Below, one piece after another: positions 1 to 9,636 of a DNA stretch of 64,000 nucleotides (position 1 is the stretch's first letter; every line of letters begins with the position of its first letter). The stretch covers positions 186,001 through 250,000 of the forward strand of contig JACIVX010000001.1 of assembly GCA_014361295.1 (NCBI GenBank), written 5' to 3'. Made by a program: the position numbers and the translations under genes. Source of the stretch: Methanomassiliicoccales archaeon. GTDB lineage: Archaea; Thermoplasmatota; Thermoplasmata; Methanomassiliicoccales; JACIVX01. The notes under the pieces were generated by a model. It was not told the origin of the DNA. It worked only from the letters and a program-made list of their open reading frames with translations, and did not search any database.

Positions 1-573
1 ATTGAAAAACTGCTGAAATTTGCTGAAAATTATCCTCATGTTGGATATTTCGGTGTGCGAATCAGACATGTCGGATACGGAAACGGATACGGAGAAAGTC
101 TAGGATGGATTTATTCAAACAATCCGTTGGACCTCGTGAGACAAGCATGGCGAACAAAGGCACCGATTTTTTATTTGAAACAAATGATGAAAAGAGGGCT
201 CTTCTATTGGCATTTGTGGAATACAAATAAATTTGTCCCTGGGATGCTCGGACAAGCGACTTGTTTCTATGCAATTCGCAAGTCGTGTTGGGAAGATATT
301 GGCGGATTAGATGAATCGTTCAAGCGGTGTTCCGATGTTGATCTCTGCTTCAGAATTCTCTTATCTGAAAAATGGTTCTTAACGACCTGTCCACATGTAA
401 CGATCATACATCTTGGCTATAAGGCAAGATCGGTGGAGTTCAGGAGAGATTTCGACAATTCTAATGATTCAAAGAAAATGGAGGAAAAATGGCCGCACGA
501 AAAAATCATGCAGGTTGTTGAAGCATCGAAAAAGGGAAAATTCATCATCCCGACAGATAACAAGAGACAATAA
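1..573 (+). CDS. Glycosyltransferase family 2, C-terminal part (cut by left edge)
   Basis: The reading frame is open from base 1, so the gene begins outside the window; the first GTG at 55 is internal. The visible part contains the GT2-type acceptor-side block: a tryptophan followed by IGGLDESF and then a D-V-D-L-C-x-R motif near residues 100-115 of the visible protein. This is the conserved region after the catalytic core in GT-A inverting glycosyltransferases that use nucleotide-sugar donors. The basic C-terminal tail shows no membrane segment. It converges with a family 4 glycosyltransferase, so the left edge is probably part of a surface-glycan or protein-glycosylation locus. Donor and acceptor cannot be told. 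Confidence 0.8.
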   Translation: MEKLLKFAENYPHVGYFGVRIRHVGYGNGYGESLGWIYSNNPLDLVRQAWRTKAPIFYLKQMMKRGLFYWHLWNTNKFVPGMLGQATCFYAIRKSCWEDIGGLDESFKRCSDVDLCFRILLSEKWFLTTCPHVTIIHLGYKARSVEFRRDFDNSNDSKKMEEKWPHEKIMQVVEASKKGKFIIPTDNKRQ

Positions 574-593
574 TAAGCGCGCAATAGATGATT

Positions 594-1619
594 CTAATCG
601 CTGTTAAGGGATTTGTAGATCTGTATTGTTTTGACTGCAATATCGTCCCAATCGAAGCGCTCCGCGATTTTTCGACTCATCTCCCCCATCTTTTTCGCCA
701 TCTCAACGTCAATTGATTTTATGACATAAATCATTTCATCAGGCGATTCGCAGAGATATCCGTTGACACCATTGTTGACCAACTCATATAGATTTCCTTT
801 GTTGGTCGAGATTATCGCCTTCGCATAGCTCATCGCGTGGATGACGCTTCCAGATGTCGTGATATCGTCATAGGGCATGAAGAAAATATCAGCGGCGGCA
901 AAGTAATCGTGCGTTTCGTCTGCCGTCACATAGTTTAAATTGACAATCAGTCTATTCTTTAGTACTTTCTTTTGTTCTAGAATGTACTTTCTAATCGCGC
1001 GATCCCTGCATTGGCCAGCCATTATTCCGATGTAATTTGAAGGCAACCGCTCGAGAACCTCGATGAATGTTCTTATTCCTTTATTCCAGCGATTAGGAGG
1101 AAACATAAGAAGTACAATTTTCTCTTCCGGAATGTCCAGTCGACGACGTGCCACATTTCTCACGCGTAATTCGACATATTCGTTAAAATTCCCATGTGGA
1201 ATTACGTAAAGTGGGAGGGATTCTCCATAGAGTTCCTGGAATTCGTGCTTCGTTCTTTCACAGTGCACGATCCCAGCGTCAGCCCAATCGGCGATACATC
1301 TCATTGCGATGACATCCCTATTATTGCAGAATTGAGGATTGTGAGGTTTAAGATTGTGTATCGTCCAGACCATCTTTATCCCATAATTGTCGCATAACCT
1401 TCTTACGGAGGTTATCATAAAATACCAGTTGAAGGGAATCCAATGTAGATGGAGGATATCGAATCCGTCTCTTTTTGCCTTTATCAGTTTCAGAAACGAG
1501 AGAGGAAATTGTTTGCCGAACCAAGGTATAAGACGCACTTCAGCTCCATTTTTTATTAAGTGATGCACAAGGGATCTGATGTAGATCGATTTAGAGTCCG
1601 GGCAAATCATGACGCGCAT
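594..1619 (-). CDS. Glycosyltransferase family 4
   Basis: A 341-residue GT-B fold glycosyltransferase. The N-terminal half has the usual beta-alpha start (MRVMICPDS) and a DILHLHW segment. The C-terminal half carries the nucleotide-sugar domain, with a basic NRWNKGI stretch and an ADIFFMPYDD segment; the region that normally reads E-x-G-x-x-x-x-E reads TTSGSVIHAMSYAKAII. The open frame extends to 1646, but the ATG at 1619 has a good GAGGTT Shine-Dalgarno 6 nt upstream and gives the family N-terminus. It converges on the family 2 glycosyltransferase. Substrate is unknown; a role in glycan assembly is inferred from family and neighbour. Confidence 0.8.
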   Translation of the reverse strand: MRVMICPDSKSIYIRSLVHHLIKNGAEVRLIPWFGKQFPLSFLKLIKAKRDGFDILHLHWIPFNWYFMITSVRRLCDNYGIKMVWTIHNLKPHNPQFCNNRDVIAMRCIADWADAGIVHCERTKHEFQELYGESLPLYVIPHGNFNEYVELRVRNVARRRLDIPEEKIVLLMFPPNRWNKGIRTFIEVLERLPSNYIGIMAGQCRDRAIRKYILEQKKVLKNRLIVNLNYVTADETHDYFAAADIFFMPYDDITTSGSVIHAMSYAKAIISTNKGNLYELVNNGVNGYLCESPDEMIYVIKSIDVEMAKKMGEMSRKIAERFDWDDIAVKTIQIYKSLNSD

Positions 1620-2158
1620 TCTCTTAACCTCGTACTGGTTTTTCATTTATTAAGATTGTGTAAAAAAGAATTGGAAAATTATCGCTTTCTCGGATTTGTT
1701 TTAAGAGCAACTGATGGTGCTGTAGTAATCAAGGTATACTAAATTCGATTTCAAAAATTCATTTCACACTAATAACTTTAAATGTAGAGTCGATACAGAA
1801 TGGAACTTGAGCCATCAAAACTTTCTCTTGGCTCAACAATTTTTCTTGTTTCCCAGACCTTCAAGATTGGTTTTTAATGTCTTCGCCTTTTAAGGGTGGA
1901 AATTGACTCATCACGACTTTCACCATCGTCCTAAAATTGGGCCATACAATATTGGGCGATAAAATATCATGTATGCTATAAATTTCCAACTTTCTGTCAT
2001 CTAGTCTCATATTGATTTATGAGTAATCAATTTCGACAAAGAATCCTTTTTGATATTTTTCAAGTTCGAAAAGACATAAAATTGGGACTTCATGAAAAGA
2101 CAATAACTTCCATGTGGCACCGATTGCTGTTTCGTGTCGATCTATAATGATACGTTAA
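1620..2158. other. Intergenic stretch without a supported gene
   Basis: About 540 AT-rich bases between the family 4 glycosyltransferase (reading left) and the C-terminal end of the transglutaminase-like gene. I see no coding frame, RNA gene or repeat here. A TATA-like stretch near 1774 (ctttaaat) could serve a transcript, but no gene follows it. Confidence 0.5.
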
Positions 2159-3241
2159 TCAGCAATTGATAATCTTCGGCCCAGTATTTTGCAGGTCTTC
2201 TGGCACTTCACCTATTTTCCAGCCAGGACTCGTCGTCTCGCAGTAGTAGTAATATTTTCCGTTGAAGAGATACGATGTGCCAGGCAGCGAAGGATCGCCC
2301 CAGATTCCTGCGGCCATGTGGCTCGGATCCCCTTCAAAAAGGAGGAGAACACCGTCGAAGTTGAGAATGGATGTCTGGATCAGCGAGACAAAGAGAATCG
2401 CGGTGTCCTCGCAGTCCCCGCCACCGTCAACGAGCGTTTCGACTGGATACCTGGGATACTCGATGACGCCCTCCGTCTCTTGATCTGAAAGATACTCGAG
2501 ATTTTGCACGAAAGAGAGGACGAACTCCGCCTTCTCATATTGCGTAAACCTCTTTTTCTCCGCGATTTCATTGAGTTTGTATGCGAGATCCTTGATCGAA
2601 GAATCATCCGATTTAACATATGAAGCGTAATTCGGTGTCCGGTCGCGCAGGCTGTATTCATAATATTCCTGGCCAGGAATATTGATGGTGATCGTGTAGG
2701 AATTGACGCTGTACCTCCATTCAAAGGTCCTCGTGAACACATCATGCCCTAGAAAGAAATCCCAGGTCTGGCTCCACTCCCCTTCTCCGTTGCTGATTGG
2801 CATGACGCGCCAGAAATACGTGCGGTTCTCTGGCAGAGGCTCGGTCACGACAAAGAAGGTATCGTTAACAACTGCATCTACAAGCAATGCCTTGAAATCA
2901 AAACTCATGCTCAGCTGGAACCGGTATGATTCAATATTTTTCAGCGCAGTCCACTCGAATCTCGGCGTCGAGTTCGTGATAACGGAGGACTCGGTGGGGT
3001 AAATGGGGCTGATCGTTTTATTCTCGAGAAAATCGAAAAGAATTGGCAGCCCCTTCGGAACTGCGATGACAGCAAGGAATAGGATGATAACAATGAGGAC
3101 GGCTGCAAGGGCCCCCCGTCTCCTCTTTTTAGGAGGACGCGGCGCATATTGACCGTTATTCGTATTCATTTCCTGATCGGGCGGCAGGCTATCCATGATT
3201 CTGGCCTTTTTAATCGATTTACGACGGGATATGATATTCAT
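2159..3241 (-). CDS. Membrane-anchored transglutaminase-like protein with fibronectin-type domain
   Basis: A 360-residue protein with a basic cytoplasmic N-terminus (PPKKRRRG), one transmembrane helix at about residues 43-70, and a large outside part. Residues ~80-165 look like a fibronectin-III/Ig-type domain (PRFEWTALKNIESYRFQLS, then RTYFWRVMPIS). Residues ~230-350 form a transglutaminase/cysteine-protease-like core with a probable catalytic Cys in GGGDCEDTAILF and His in PSHMAAGIWG. Such proteins cross-link or cut proteins at the archaeal surface; the substrate is unknown. Alternative starts lie at 3196 and 3169; none has a strong ribosome site, so the exact start is uncertain. Confidence 0.72.
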   Translation of the reverse strand: MNIISRRKSIKKARIMDSLPPDQEMNTNNGQYAPRPPKKRRRGALAAVLIVIILFLAVIAVPKGLPILFDFLENKTISPIYPTESSVITNSTPRFEWTALKNIESYRFQLSMSFDFKALLVDAVVNDTFFVVTEPLPENRTYFWRVMPISNGEGEWSQTWDFFLGHDVFTRTFEWRYSVNSYTITINIPGQEYYEYSLRDRTPNYASYVKSDDSSIKDLAYKLNEIAEKKRFTQYEKAEFVLSFVQNLEYLSDQETEGVIEYPRYPVETLVDGGGDCEDTAILFVSLIQTSILNFDGVLLLFEGDPSHMAAGIWGDPSLPGTSYLFNGKYYYYCETTSPGWKIGEVPEDLQNTGPKIINC

Positions 3242-3414
3242 TGTGTAAAAAGATTGATTCTCAAATTCTCAGAATTCGAAATCAGGCAAATTGATAATGC
3301 CGGAAAGAGAATTCTTTTTAAGGGTGTGAGCAACGTCGCAACAGTTCAAGGTAAGAAATATGGAAAAAAGGAAAAGGTAAATCTCATAACAACATTTTTT
3401 TTAACAGATCTTGA

Positions 3415-4335
3415 ATGGAGTCGTTAAAATCAAAGTTCATTGGTTGCCTTGTCGGGAGCGCGATCGGTGACGCGCTAGGGCGTGGATTCGAGGGTCATTG
3501 GTTATCTGATACATTTGATCAGGAATTTACGGGCAGGTGGACGGACGACACGCACATGATGATCGGCGTCACGGAATCGCTCATCGAGATGAAGGGGTTC
3601 AATGGCGAGCACATGGCTCGCGTTTTCATGCGAAATTACGAAATGGAACCCTGGCGCGGCTACGCGAGTGGACCACCCAGCGTATTCAGGATGATCAAGT
3701 CGGGAGTGCCGTGGGACGAGGCTGCGAAGAGGCTGTTTAGCGGTGCCGGCTCATACGGTAACGGCGCGGCGATGAGGGTCGCGCCAGTCGGCTTACTCTT
3801 TTATCATGATATGGAGAAATTGCGTGAAGTCGCCGAGGCCCAGGGAAAAATTACGCATGCACACGAGCTTGGCTTGGAAGGTGCAGCTTTGCAGGCATAC
3901 GCCGTGGCCCTCGCCCTCCAAGCCGATCGCTCTTTTGATCTCGACCCTCACCTCTTTTTGACAAACCTCCGAAACTTCGTACGTCATGAGATCTACCAGT
4001 TCAAGCTCAGGAAGGTTGAAGAACTGCTGAACTGTGAAGACAGGAGGAGAGTTGTCAGGGAACTCGGTCACGGCATCGAGGCGTTTAATTCGGTGCCAAC
4101 GGCTATATACTCATTCCTCCGTCATTCGCAGAGCTTTCAGGACGCAGTGCTTTATGCGATCAATTTGGGCGGGGATGCTGACACGATCGGGGCGATGACA
4201 GGCGCGATCAGCGGCGCATATCATGGCGCGGAAGCAATCCCAGAACGATGGAAGAATAGACTCGAGAGGAAAGACTATATCGAGAAGCTTGCAGAGAAGT
4301 TGTGGGAAACGCTAAAGTTATTTGATTCCCCGTAA
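3415..4335 (+). CDS. ADP-ribosylglycohydrolase family protein
   Basis: A 306-residue all-alpha DraG/ARH-type protein. The N-terminus has the family signature FIGCLVGSAIGDALG, followed by the metal-binding WTDDTHM block (~residues 40-46) and, near the C-terminus, LGGDADTIGAMTGAISGAYHG, which supplies the second set of Mg2+/Mn2+ ligands. GNGAAMRVAPVGL fits the middle motif. The family removes ADP-ribose from proteins or small molecules such as dinitrogenase reductase arginine or O-acetyl-ADP-ribose; the target is not visible. No partner ADP-ribosyltransferase lies in the window. Length is normal for the family. Confidence 0.85.
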   Translation: MESLKSKFIGCLVGSAIGDALGRGFEGHWLSDTFDQEFTGRWTDDTHMMIGVTESLIEMKGFNGEHMARVFMRNYEMEPWRGYASGPPSVFRMIKSGVPWDEAAKRLFSGAGSYGNGAAMRVAPVGLLFYHDMEKLREVAEAQGKITHAHELGLEGAALQAYAVALALQADRSFDLDPHLFLTNLRNFVRHEIYQFKLRKVEELLNCEDRRRVVRELGHGIEAFNSVPTAIYSFLRHSQSFQDAVLYAINLGGDADTIGAMTGAISGAYHGAEAIPERWKNRLERKDYIEKLAEKLWETLKLFDSP

Positions 4336-4548
4336 CTTGATATTTGAATGATTCCCGTTTCGAACACATGACATTCTGATGTAAGGGGACGGATGTGGAG
4401 CAAGAATCAGAAAAGGATCAGAAAGCAAAAGATGTCGTCGATGAATAATACTCTCCGAGCAATCAATTCTCTTCCGCAAATTAAATAAGCTCTTCTGATG
4501 CCCCGGTATTCATGTGAAACATGCTCCCGCGACCAGTAGGGAATATCC

Positions 4549-4557
4549 TTTTAAATA
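4549..4557 (+). promoter_or_regulatory. TATA box of the radical SAM/SPASM gene
   Basis: An archaeal TATA element (ttttaaata) lies about 60 nt upstream of the start at 4615, leaving a leader of roughly 35 nt that ends in a GAGGT ribosome site. Confidence 0.5.
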
Positions 4558-4614
4558 GTCTGTTTCATCGATTAATACCGAAGTTAAGCCTGACAAACAG
4601 ACGAGGTTGTGAAA

Positions 4615-5844
4615 ATGGTACTTGCTCCAAGATATGGCTCTCCGCCCGACATAAGGGAAACGCTCCTGATTGAAGAAACAAAGAAGATAGAGGATGATTG
4701 TGTAGAATCACTCTCATCAGATAGAATCCCCGTCTGTCAATGGGATCAGTGGATAGTTGAGCACACATCCGACGGCTACGCCCTTCATCGGATCGCGAAG
4801 GACGTAAGAAAGGTTTATCTCGAAGTCACGACGCGCTGCAACCTCCGCTGCGCAAACTGCGTCCGCAACACCTGGGATGAGGAACTTGCCGACATGTCGG
4901 CGCAGACCTTCAATCGCGTGATGGATAGTCTCCGTGCTCTGCCGGAGTTGCGTGAGGTCTACTTCGGAGGCTTCGGTGAACCTCTGTTGCACCCTGAGAT
5001 CGAGGAAATGGTGAAGGAAGTCAAGTCGCTTGGCATTCGTGTCTCGATGAGCACGAACGGAACACTCCTCACTGAGGAGAAAGCGAAAGCGCTTGTCGAT
5101 GCAAAAATTGACCGACTCTTCGTTTCGATGGATAGCGCGCAGGCTCAGCTGTTCAGCGAGCTGAGGGGCGGTGCCGATTTTGATCTCGTGGTCGAAAATG
5201 TCAAGCGGATCAGGGACATCCGCGAGAGGAAGGGCTCCAGGATGCCGACGATCGGTCTCGAGTTCGTTGTGACTGACAAGAATGTCAATGACATCAGGAA
5301 CCTCCCTTCCCTCGCGAGGGAAATCGGCGCATCAATCATTCTCCTCACACATCTGCTGCCGCACAATGAACAGGCGACAAGGCAGATCGCCTATGGCGAC
5401 GACAATATTGAAATTCCGAGGCCAGAGGGTTGGGCTGTCATGGCAGGCGATTATGTGATGTGGGGAACACTTTCGACTCCTAGGAACAAGTGGGGAGCAT
5501 ATAGACACTGCCGCTTTGTCAATGATAAAGGCATCGTCATCGCATGGGACGGTGGCATCAGCCCGTGTTATGCGCTGATGCACTCATATCCGTATTTCGT
5601 TTTCGGAAAAAGAAAACGAGTCAAGCGATATCTTCTCGGAAACGTGAATGAAAAATCTCTTTCAGATATTTGGACGAGCAAAGAGTACATATTGTTTCGA
5701 TCGAAGGTTCAGAATTTTAGATTTCCATCCTGCGTTGATTGTGGCGCGAACTGCGACCTTCGACAAAATAATGAGGACCGCTGGGCGAACTCACCATCGT
5801 GCGCTGATTGCCTTTGGGCACAGGATATCGTGCGGTGCCCGTGA
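4615..5844 (+). CDS. Radical SAM/SPASM protein, tungsten-oxidoreductase maturase type
   Basis: A 409-residue radical SAM enzyme. The N-terminal block VLAPRYGSPPDIRETLLIEE and the CNLRCANC motif (CxxxCxxC) followed by VRNTWDEELADMS match what I recall of the family described as tungsten cofactor oxidoreductase radical SAM maturase. The C-terminal SPASM-like region is Cys-rich (CVDCGANCDLR, then CADCLWAQDIVRC), implying auxiliary [4Fe-4S] clusters. The frame opens at GTG 4609, but the GAGGT site at 4603-4607 is spaced for ATG 4615. It usually sits beside an AOR-type tungsten enzyme; here the only such enzyme is 34 kb away. The radical SAM/SPASM assignment is secure, the specific substrate less so. 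Confidence 0.75.
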   Translation: MVLAPRYGSPPDIRETLLIEETKKIEDDCVESLSSDRIPVCQWDQWIVEHTSDGYALHRIAKDVRKVYLEVTTRCNLRCANCVRNTWDEELADMSAQTFNRVMDSLRALPELREVYFGGFGEPLLHPEIEEMVKEVKSLGIRVSMSTNGTLLTEEKAKALVDAKIDRLFVSMDSAQAQLFSELRGGADFDLVVENVKRIRDIRERKGSRMPTIGLEFVVTDKNVNDIRNLPSLAREIGASIILLTHLLPHNEQATRQIAYGDDNIEIPRPEGWAVMAGDYVMWGTLSTPRNKWGAYRHCRFVNDKGIVIAWDGGISPCYALMHSYPYFVFGKRKRVKRYLLGNVNEKSLSDIWTSKEYILFRSKVQNFRFPSCVDCGANCDLRQNNEDRWANSPSCADCLWAQDIVRCP

Positions 5845-5854
5845 AGATTTTCGA

Positions 5855-8800
5855 TTATTCCTTACCGAACCGGTATCCGCCCTTCGGCACGGTGATCTCG
5901 AACCTCGCGCCTCTGCCCGCTTCGCCTCTCTCCTCAATTGTCATGCCAGTCATCGATAAAATCTCCTTTGCGAGGTAGAGTCCCCTGCCGTGGCGACCTT
6001 CGAAGATCGATTTCTTTAGACTTTCTTCCAGACCTTTGCCATCATCCTCGCAGATGATGACGAGGTCATCATTCCTTCTTTCCTGATGAATCCTGATGGT
6101 GCTGAGTTTTTCACCGCCGTGCTTCAACGCGTTGTCGAATATGTTGCTGAAGACCTTCTCGAGCAGGCGATCCGCGTAAACCTCGAGATCGTCGTCAATC
6201 TGCACCTCGATGTCCGCCTTTGTACGATCGATCGTCGCCATCGCTTTCTCGATTGCCTCCTTTAGATTGATCCATTCGGGCGGATATGTTCCCATTCTTT
6301 CATAGTCCTTGCTGAATTCGAGATGCTTCTCGATGTTCATCGCCGCCTTTAATGCCATTGAGACGAACCGTTTTGACTTCTCGTCATTGACGAGATCAGC
6401 GAGTAGTTGCAGACTGCCGGAGATGACCGCCAGCTGGTTCATAATGTCATGCCTTGTCACGCTCCCGAGCAAATACAGTTTTTTGTTCGCAAGCGTGAGG
6501 GCGTCCTGTGTCTTTCTCAGTTCGGTGACATCCTCAGCGGTGCAAGCGGCGAACTCGACGTTCCCATCCTTGTCGAACTTCGGGATCTTGGTGACGAGCA
6601 TTAATCGCTTTTCACCCTTCGCGTTCGTCACCCACTCAAAATCCCTGTACTTCTTCTTCTCCTCGAAGACGATTCTATTTCCCTTCACGCCGACCTCAGC
6701 CTCGGGCTTCGGGAGAAATTCCCAGATTTTCTTGCCTTCAATTTCCTCTTTTTTCTTGCCAAGGAACTCAGCGCGTGCCTTGTTCGCTCTACCGTAAGTC
6801 TCAGGATCTATCGCGTACCAGACCATCGTATCGATACTGTCGAGCAGAAGTTCGAATTCCTCTCTCTGTCTGATCAATTCCTCCTTCAGTTTCTTCTCCT
6901 CAGTGATATCTATAAGCGATGCAACGCTGCGCTTCGTTCCTGGGATCACGTCGATTGTTATCCTCACAAATCTGATCCCGCCGTCCTTGCACTTCAATTC
7001 GAGTTCATACGTTCGCGGTGCCTTCGAGGCATCGCTTCTCCTCGCGTAATGGTACTCTGTGATCCTTTGAACTTCCTTTTCCGAGACGAAGTCGATCGAC
7101 TTCATCTTCCCTTCTATTTCCTCGCGCGTGTAGCCAGTTAGCTTTGTAAATTCATCGTTGACGAGCGAGATCGTCATGTCCTCCTCGATCATGACCATTG
7201 CTGTCCCTGTCGTTTCGAAGAGCGAACGATATTTTCTCTCTGATTCTTCGAGGAGTTCGCGCATCTTCACCCGCTCTGTAACATCCCTCACAATCACGTA
7301 AGTGGCGAGGCCGCCTTCGTTTTCCGCTAGTGTGGCGTTGAGCTCGGCGATGAGAATGCTACCGTCCTTCTTCTTGAGTCGTATCTCATAAATGGTTGGG
7401 GCCTCTTTACCAGCGAGCCTCCTTCTATAATAATCAAGAACCCTCTCCCTATCCTCATCGGCGATAAACTCTGCAAAGTGTTTTCCAATGACCTCGTTTT
7501 CCTCGTAATTCCCCATTTTCATGAGACGCCTGTTTGCATACCTCACTATTCCGTTCTGCAGGATCGCGAACCCGTCGTTCGCCCTTTCGAAAAAGTGACG
7601 GTAGCGACGTTCGCTCCGCGTGAGGAGCTCCTCAGCATTCCTCTTCATCCTCTCCATCTTAAGGTTATAGAGCGCGTATCCGATGTCCTCCGTGAGGTCA
7701 CTGATGAAGTCGACCTCCTCATCGACGACCGCATTCGCGTGCAGGTGTAGTAGGACCGTGCCGTAGACCTCGCCGCCCCACTCGATTCTTTTCGCGATAT
7801 CGATCCATTGATCGTGATGCACAAGGGGACAGCCCGAGCACCGGTTGTCCCCTTGTTGGAAGATGATAACGCTTCTTGTCGACATCGCCTCCCGGATGCA
7901 TGTGAGGTTCTCAACCGACGACATCCTTCTGAGGATCTCCTCATGTGTCTCGTTCCTAACCGCATAATAGAGATCCATCGAACCATCGCTCCCCTTCGCA
8001 GCGATCACGATTCCCTCGAACATGCGCGTCCTCAGGATGTCATTGCAGAGGCTTCTGAGGAGATTCCCCTGATCTTTCTCTCTTGCGATCAGCTGGTTGA
8101 CCCTCCTGAGCGCAAAGAGCATCGAGTTGAGCCTCTCGAGGCGCATGAACAGATGCGCTTCGTCTGTCATGTCCCTGATGACGCCGATCACTTTAGCTGG
8201 TGAACCATCTCTGCCGAGAATCGTCAAAGTTCGATGGCGAACAATCTTTTCCGTCCCGTCAGGTAGAATAACCCTGTATTCGATTTCGCACTCGCTACCC
8301 TTCTTTATCGCCTCGACCAGCGTCTGCCTGACGCGCTCACGATCATCTGGATGCACAGCTGTAAAGAGATGTTCATATTCGCCAGTGAATGGCATCTTGT
8401 CAAGGCCAAGAATGCGTAACAATTCGACTGAGACGCTCAGCTCATTCTCAGCGATATCGTAAATGAAGTTGCCGATCCTTCCGACCGTCTGGGCCTCAGC
8501 GAGCGCTCTTTCGCTGACTTCGAGCATCTCGAGCGCCCTGCGTTTTTCTACAACCGTCTTGATCATATTAAGTAGCTCAGCAAACTGGGCACGTGGATCA
8601 CCGCCCTTCCGCACGTAGCCGTCTGCACCGAAATTGAGTGCATCAATGACTACCTCCTCCCTCCCTTTTCCCGTGAAAATGATGAAAGGTGTCATCAACC
8701 CTGATGAGCGAATTTCCTTCAAAAGCTCGATGCCGTTCATCTCTGGCATCTCGTAGTCTGAAACAATTGCATCGTACTTCTCCCCCCCCCCCCCTTTGTT

Positions 8801-8965
8801 AATAATCTGAAGTGCCTGAATCGGCGAGGTGACGCAATTGACAGCGAAATCACCGTCTTTTTCGAGATAGAGTTTCATGATGTCCAAGAGTTCTGGTTCA
8901 TCGTCGATGCAAAGAACTCTGATTTTTTCACGCTCCCTGCCCTTCATCGCGACTTTCCGTGTCAT
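5855..8965 (-). CDS. Hybrid sensor histidine kinase: REC-PAS-GAF-PAS-PAS-PAS-kinase
   Basis: A 1036-residue soluble sensor kinase with no membrane segment. Order: receiver domain (~15-130; acidic pair CIDDEP, phosphoacceptor Asp in SDYEMPEMNG, Lys in GYVRKGG), PAS (~145-265), GAF (~280-435), three further PAS domains (~450-570, 575-695, 705-815), a dimerisation helix with phosphoacceptor His in TRHDIMNQL (~835), and a HATPase_c domain (N-box NIFDNALKHGG, G-boxes DDGKGLEES and GRHGRGLYLA). The ATG at 8965 follows AGAGGTG; the GTG at 8977 overlaps it. The receiver coding sequence holds a run of 13 C on the plus strand (GGGG in the protein). No response regulator lies adjacent, so the target is unknown. 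Confidence 0.9.
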   Translation of the reverse strand: MTRKVAMKGREREKIRVLCIDDEPELLDIMKLYLEKDGDFAVNCVTSPIQALQIINKGGGGEKYDAIVSDYEMPEMNGIELLKEIRSSGLMTPFIIFTGKGREEVVIDALNFGADGYVRKGGDPRAQFAELLNMIKTVVEKRRALEMLEVSERALAEAQTVGRIGNFIYDIAENELSVSVELLRILGLDKMPFTGEYEHLFTAVHPDDRERVRQTLVEAIKKGSECEIEYRVILPDGTEKIVRHRTLTILGRDGSPAKVIGVIRDMTDEAHLFMRLERLNSMLFALRRVNQLIAREKDQGNLLRSLCNDILRTRMFEGIVIAAKGSDGSMDLYYAVRNETHEEILRRMSSVENLTCIREAMSTRSVIIFQQGDNRCSGCPLVHHDQWIDIAKRIEWGGEVYGTVLLHLHANAVVDEEVDFISDLTEDIGYALYNLKMERMKRNAEELLTRSERRYRHFFERANDGFAILQNGIVRYANRRLMKMGNYEENEVIGKHFAEFIADEDRERVLDYYRRRLAGKEAPTIYEIRLKKKDGSILIAELNATLAENEGGLATYVIVRDVTERVKMRELLEESERKYRSLFETTGTAMVMIEEDMTISLVNDEFTKLTGYTREEIEGKMKSIDFVSEKEVQRITEYHYARRSDASKAPRTYELELKCKDGGIRFVRITIDVIPGTKRSVASLIDITEEKKLKEELIRQREEFELLLDSIDTMVWYAIDPETYGRANKARAEFLGKKKEEIEGKKIWEFLPKPEAEVGVKGNRIVFEEKKKYRDFEWVTNAKGEKRLMLVTKIPKFDKDGNVEFAACTAEDVTELRKTQDALTLANKKLYLLGSVTRHDIMNQLAVISGSLQLLADLVNDEKSKRFVSMALKAAMNIEKHLEFSKDYERMGTYPPEWINLKEAIEKAMATIDRTKADIEVQIDDDLEVYADRLLEKVFSNIFDNALKHGGEKLSTIRIHQERRNDDLVIICEDDGKGLEESLKKSIFEGRHGRGLYLAKEILSMTGMTIEERGEAGRGARFEITVPKGGYRFGKE
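8782..8794. repeat. 13-base poly-C homopolymer inside the receiver domain
   Basis: Thirteen consecutive C on the plus strand encode four glycines in the loop just before the phosphoacceptor strand of the kinase receiver domain. The frame is open with 13; a change of one base would stop the 1036-residue protein about 60 residues in. Confidence 0.9.
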
Positions 8966-9636
8966 CAAAGCAACCACCTCTCACATTAGCATCCTGGTGA
9001 TGATGAAACAAGACGAATGACTATCATCATCTTTTAATTGTCGGTAGCTTTAATTGTCGGTAGCCGCAGTTGGTCTTGTTTTTTATTCTCGAAATTGTAC
9101 AGTCTTTCAGGCAATTAAAGAATTCGCATGTTATTATCAAAATCGTAAATGCCATTTTAATTATCAATTTAGTCGATCCTATCAGTCGATCTTATGGGTA
9201 TTTTCCTGTTTACGGAAGAATAACTAATCATGGTGCAATTTTCTATCAAAATTCATTTTTCCTTCACTGAATGCCAAGCAAAAGGAATGAAGAAATGGAT
9301 CTGCAATTGATATCAATAAACAATTCCTTGCTCCCTCTCCATTTTATCGGTAATCCCTCATGACACCAGTCCGCCACGAAACGAAATTAGAAGTCATTGA
9401 ATGTCTTGAAAGATACCTGGTCTTGTATTTGTAAAATTCAGCGTAAATCGCCGTTTTCAAGATTTGATCAAGGCAGGGCGCGCGAACCAGCTTGATTTTC
9501 AAAGAAATTGATTTCGTATTCTCATGTAGAAAATCGTTCTTATTCGTATTCAAAATCTTCTCTTCTGTCACTCATCTATAACACTCATATTAAAATAGCA
9601 CTCAGATGATTTCTTTGAGAAATGCGGTGACGGCAA
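8966..9636. other. Intergenic stretch of about 670 bases
   Basis: A divergent promoter region between the sensor kinase and the HemW-like gene. It holds a 16-base tandem repeat (9033-9064) and AT-rich sequence. Short open frames at 9070-9270 and 9344-9571 have no ribosome site, no recognisable motif and unlikely composition, so I do not call them genes. Confidence 0.5.
9033..9064. repeat. Perfect 16-base tandem repeat
   Basis: Two exact adjacent copies of tttaattgtcggtagc at 9033-9048 and 9049-9064, about 70 bases upstream of the kinase start. It could be a recent duplication or a pair of regulator sites. Confidence 0.8.

Noticed and set aside
9344-9571. 75-codon open frame on the minus strand in the kinase/HemW intergenic region
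   Set aside because: No ribosome site, no TATA box at the right place, no motif; composition looks like AT-rich noncoding DNA.
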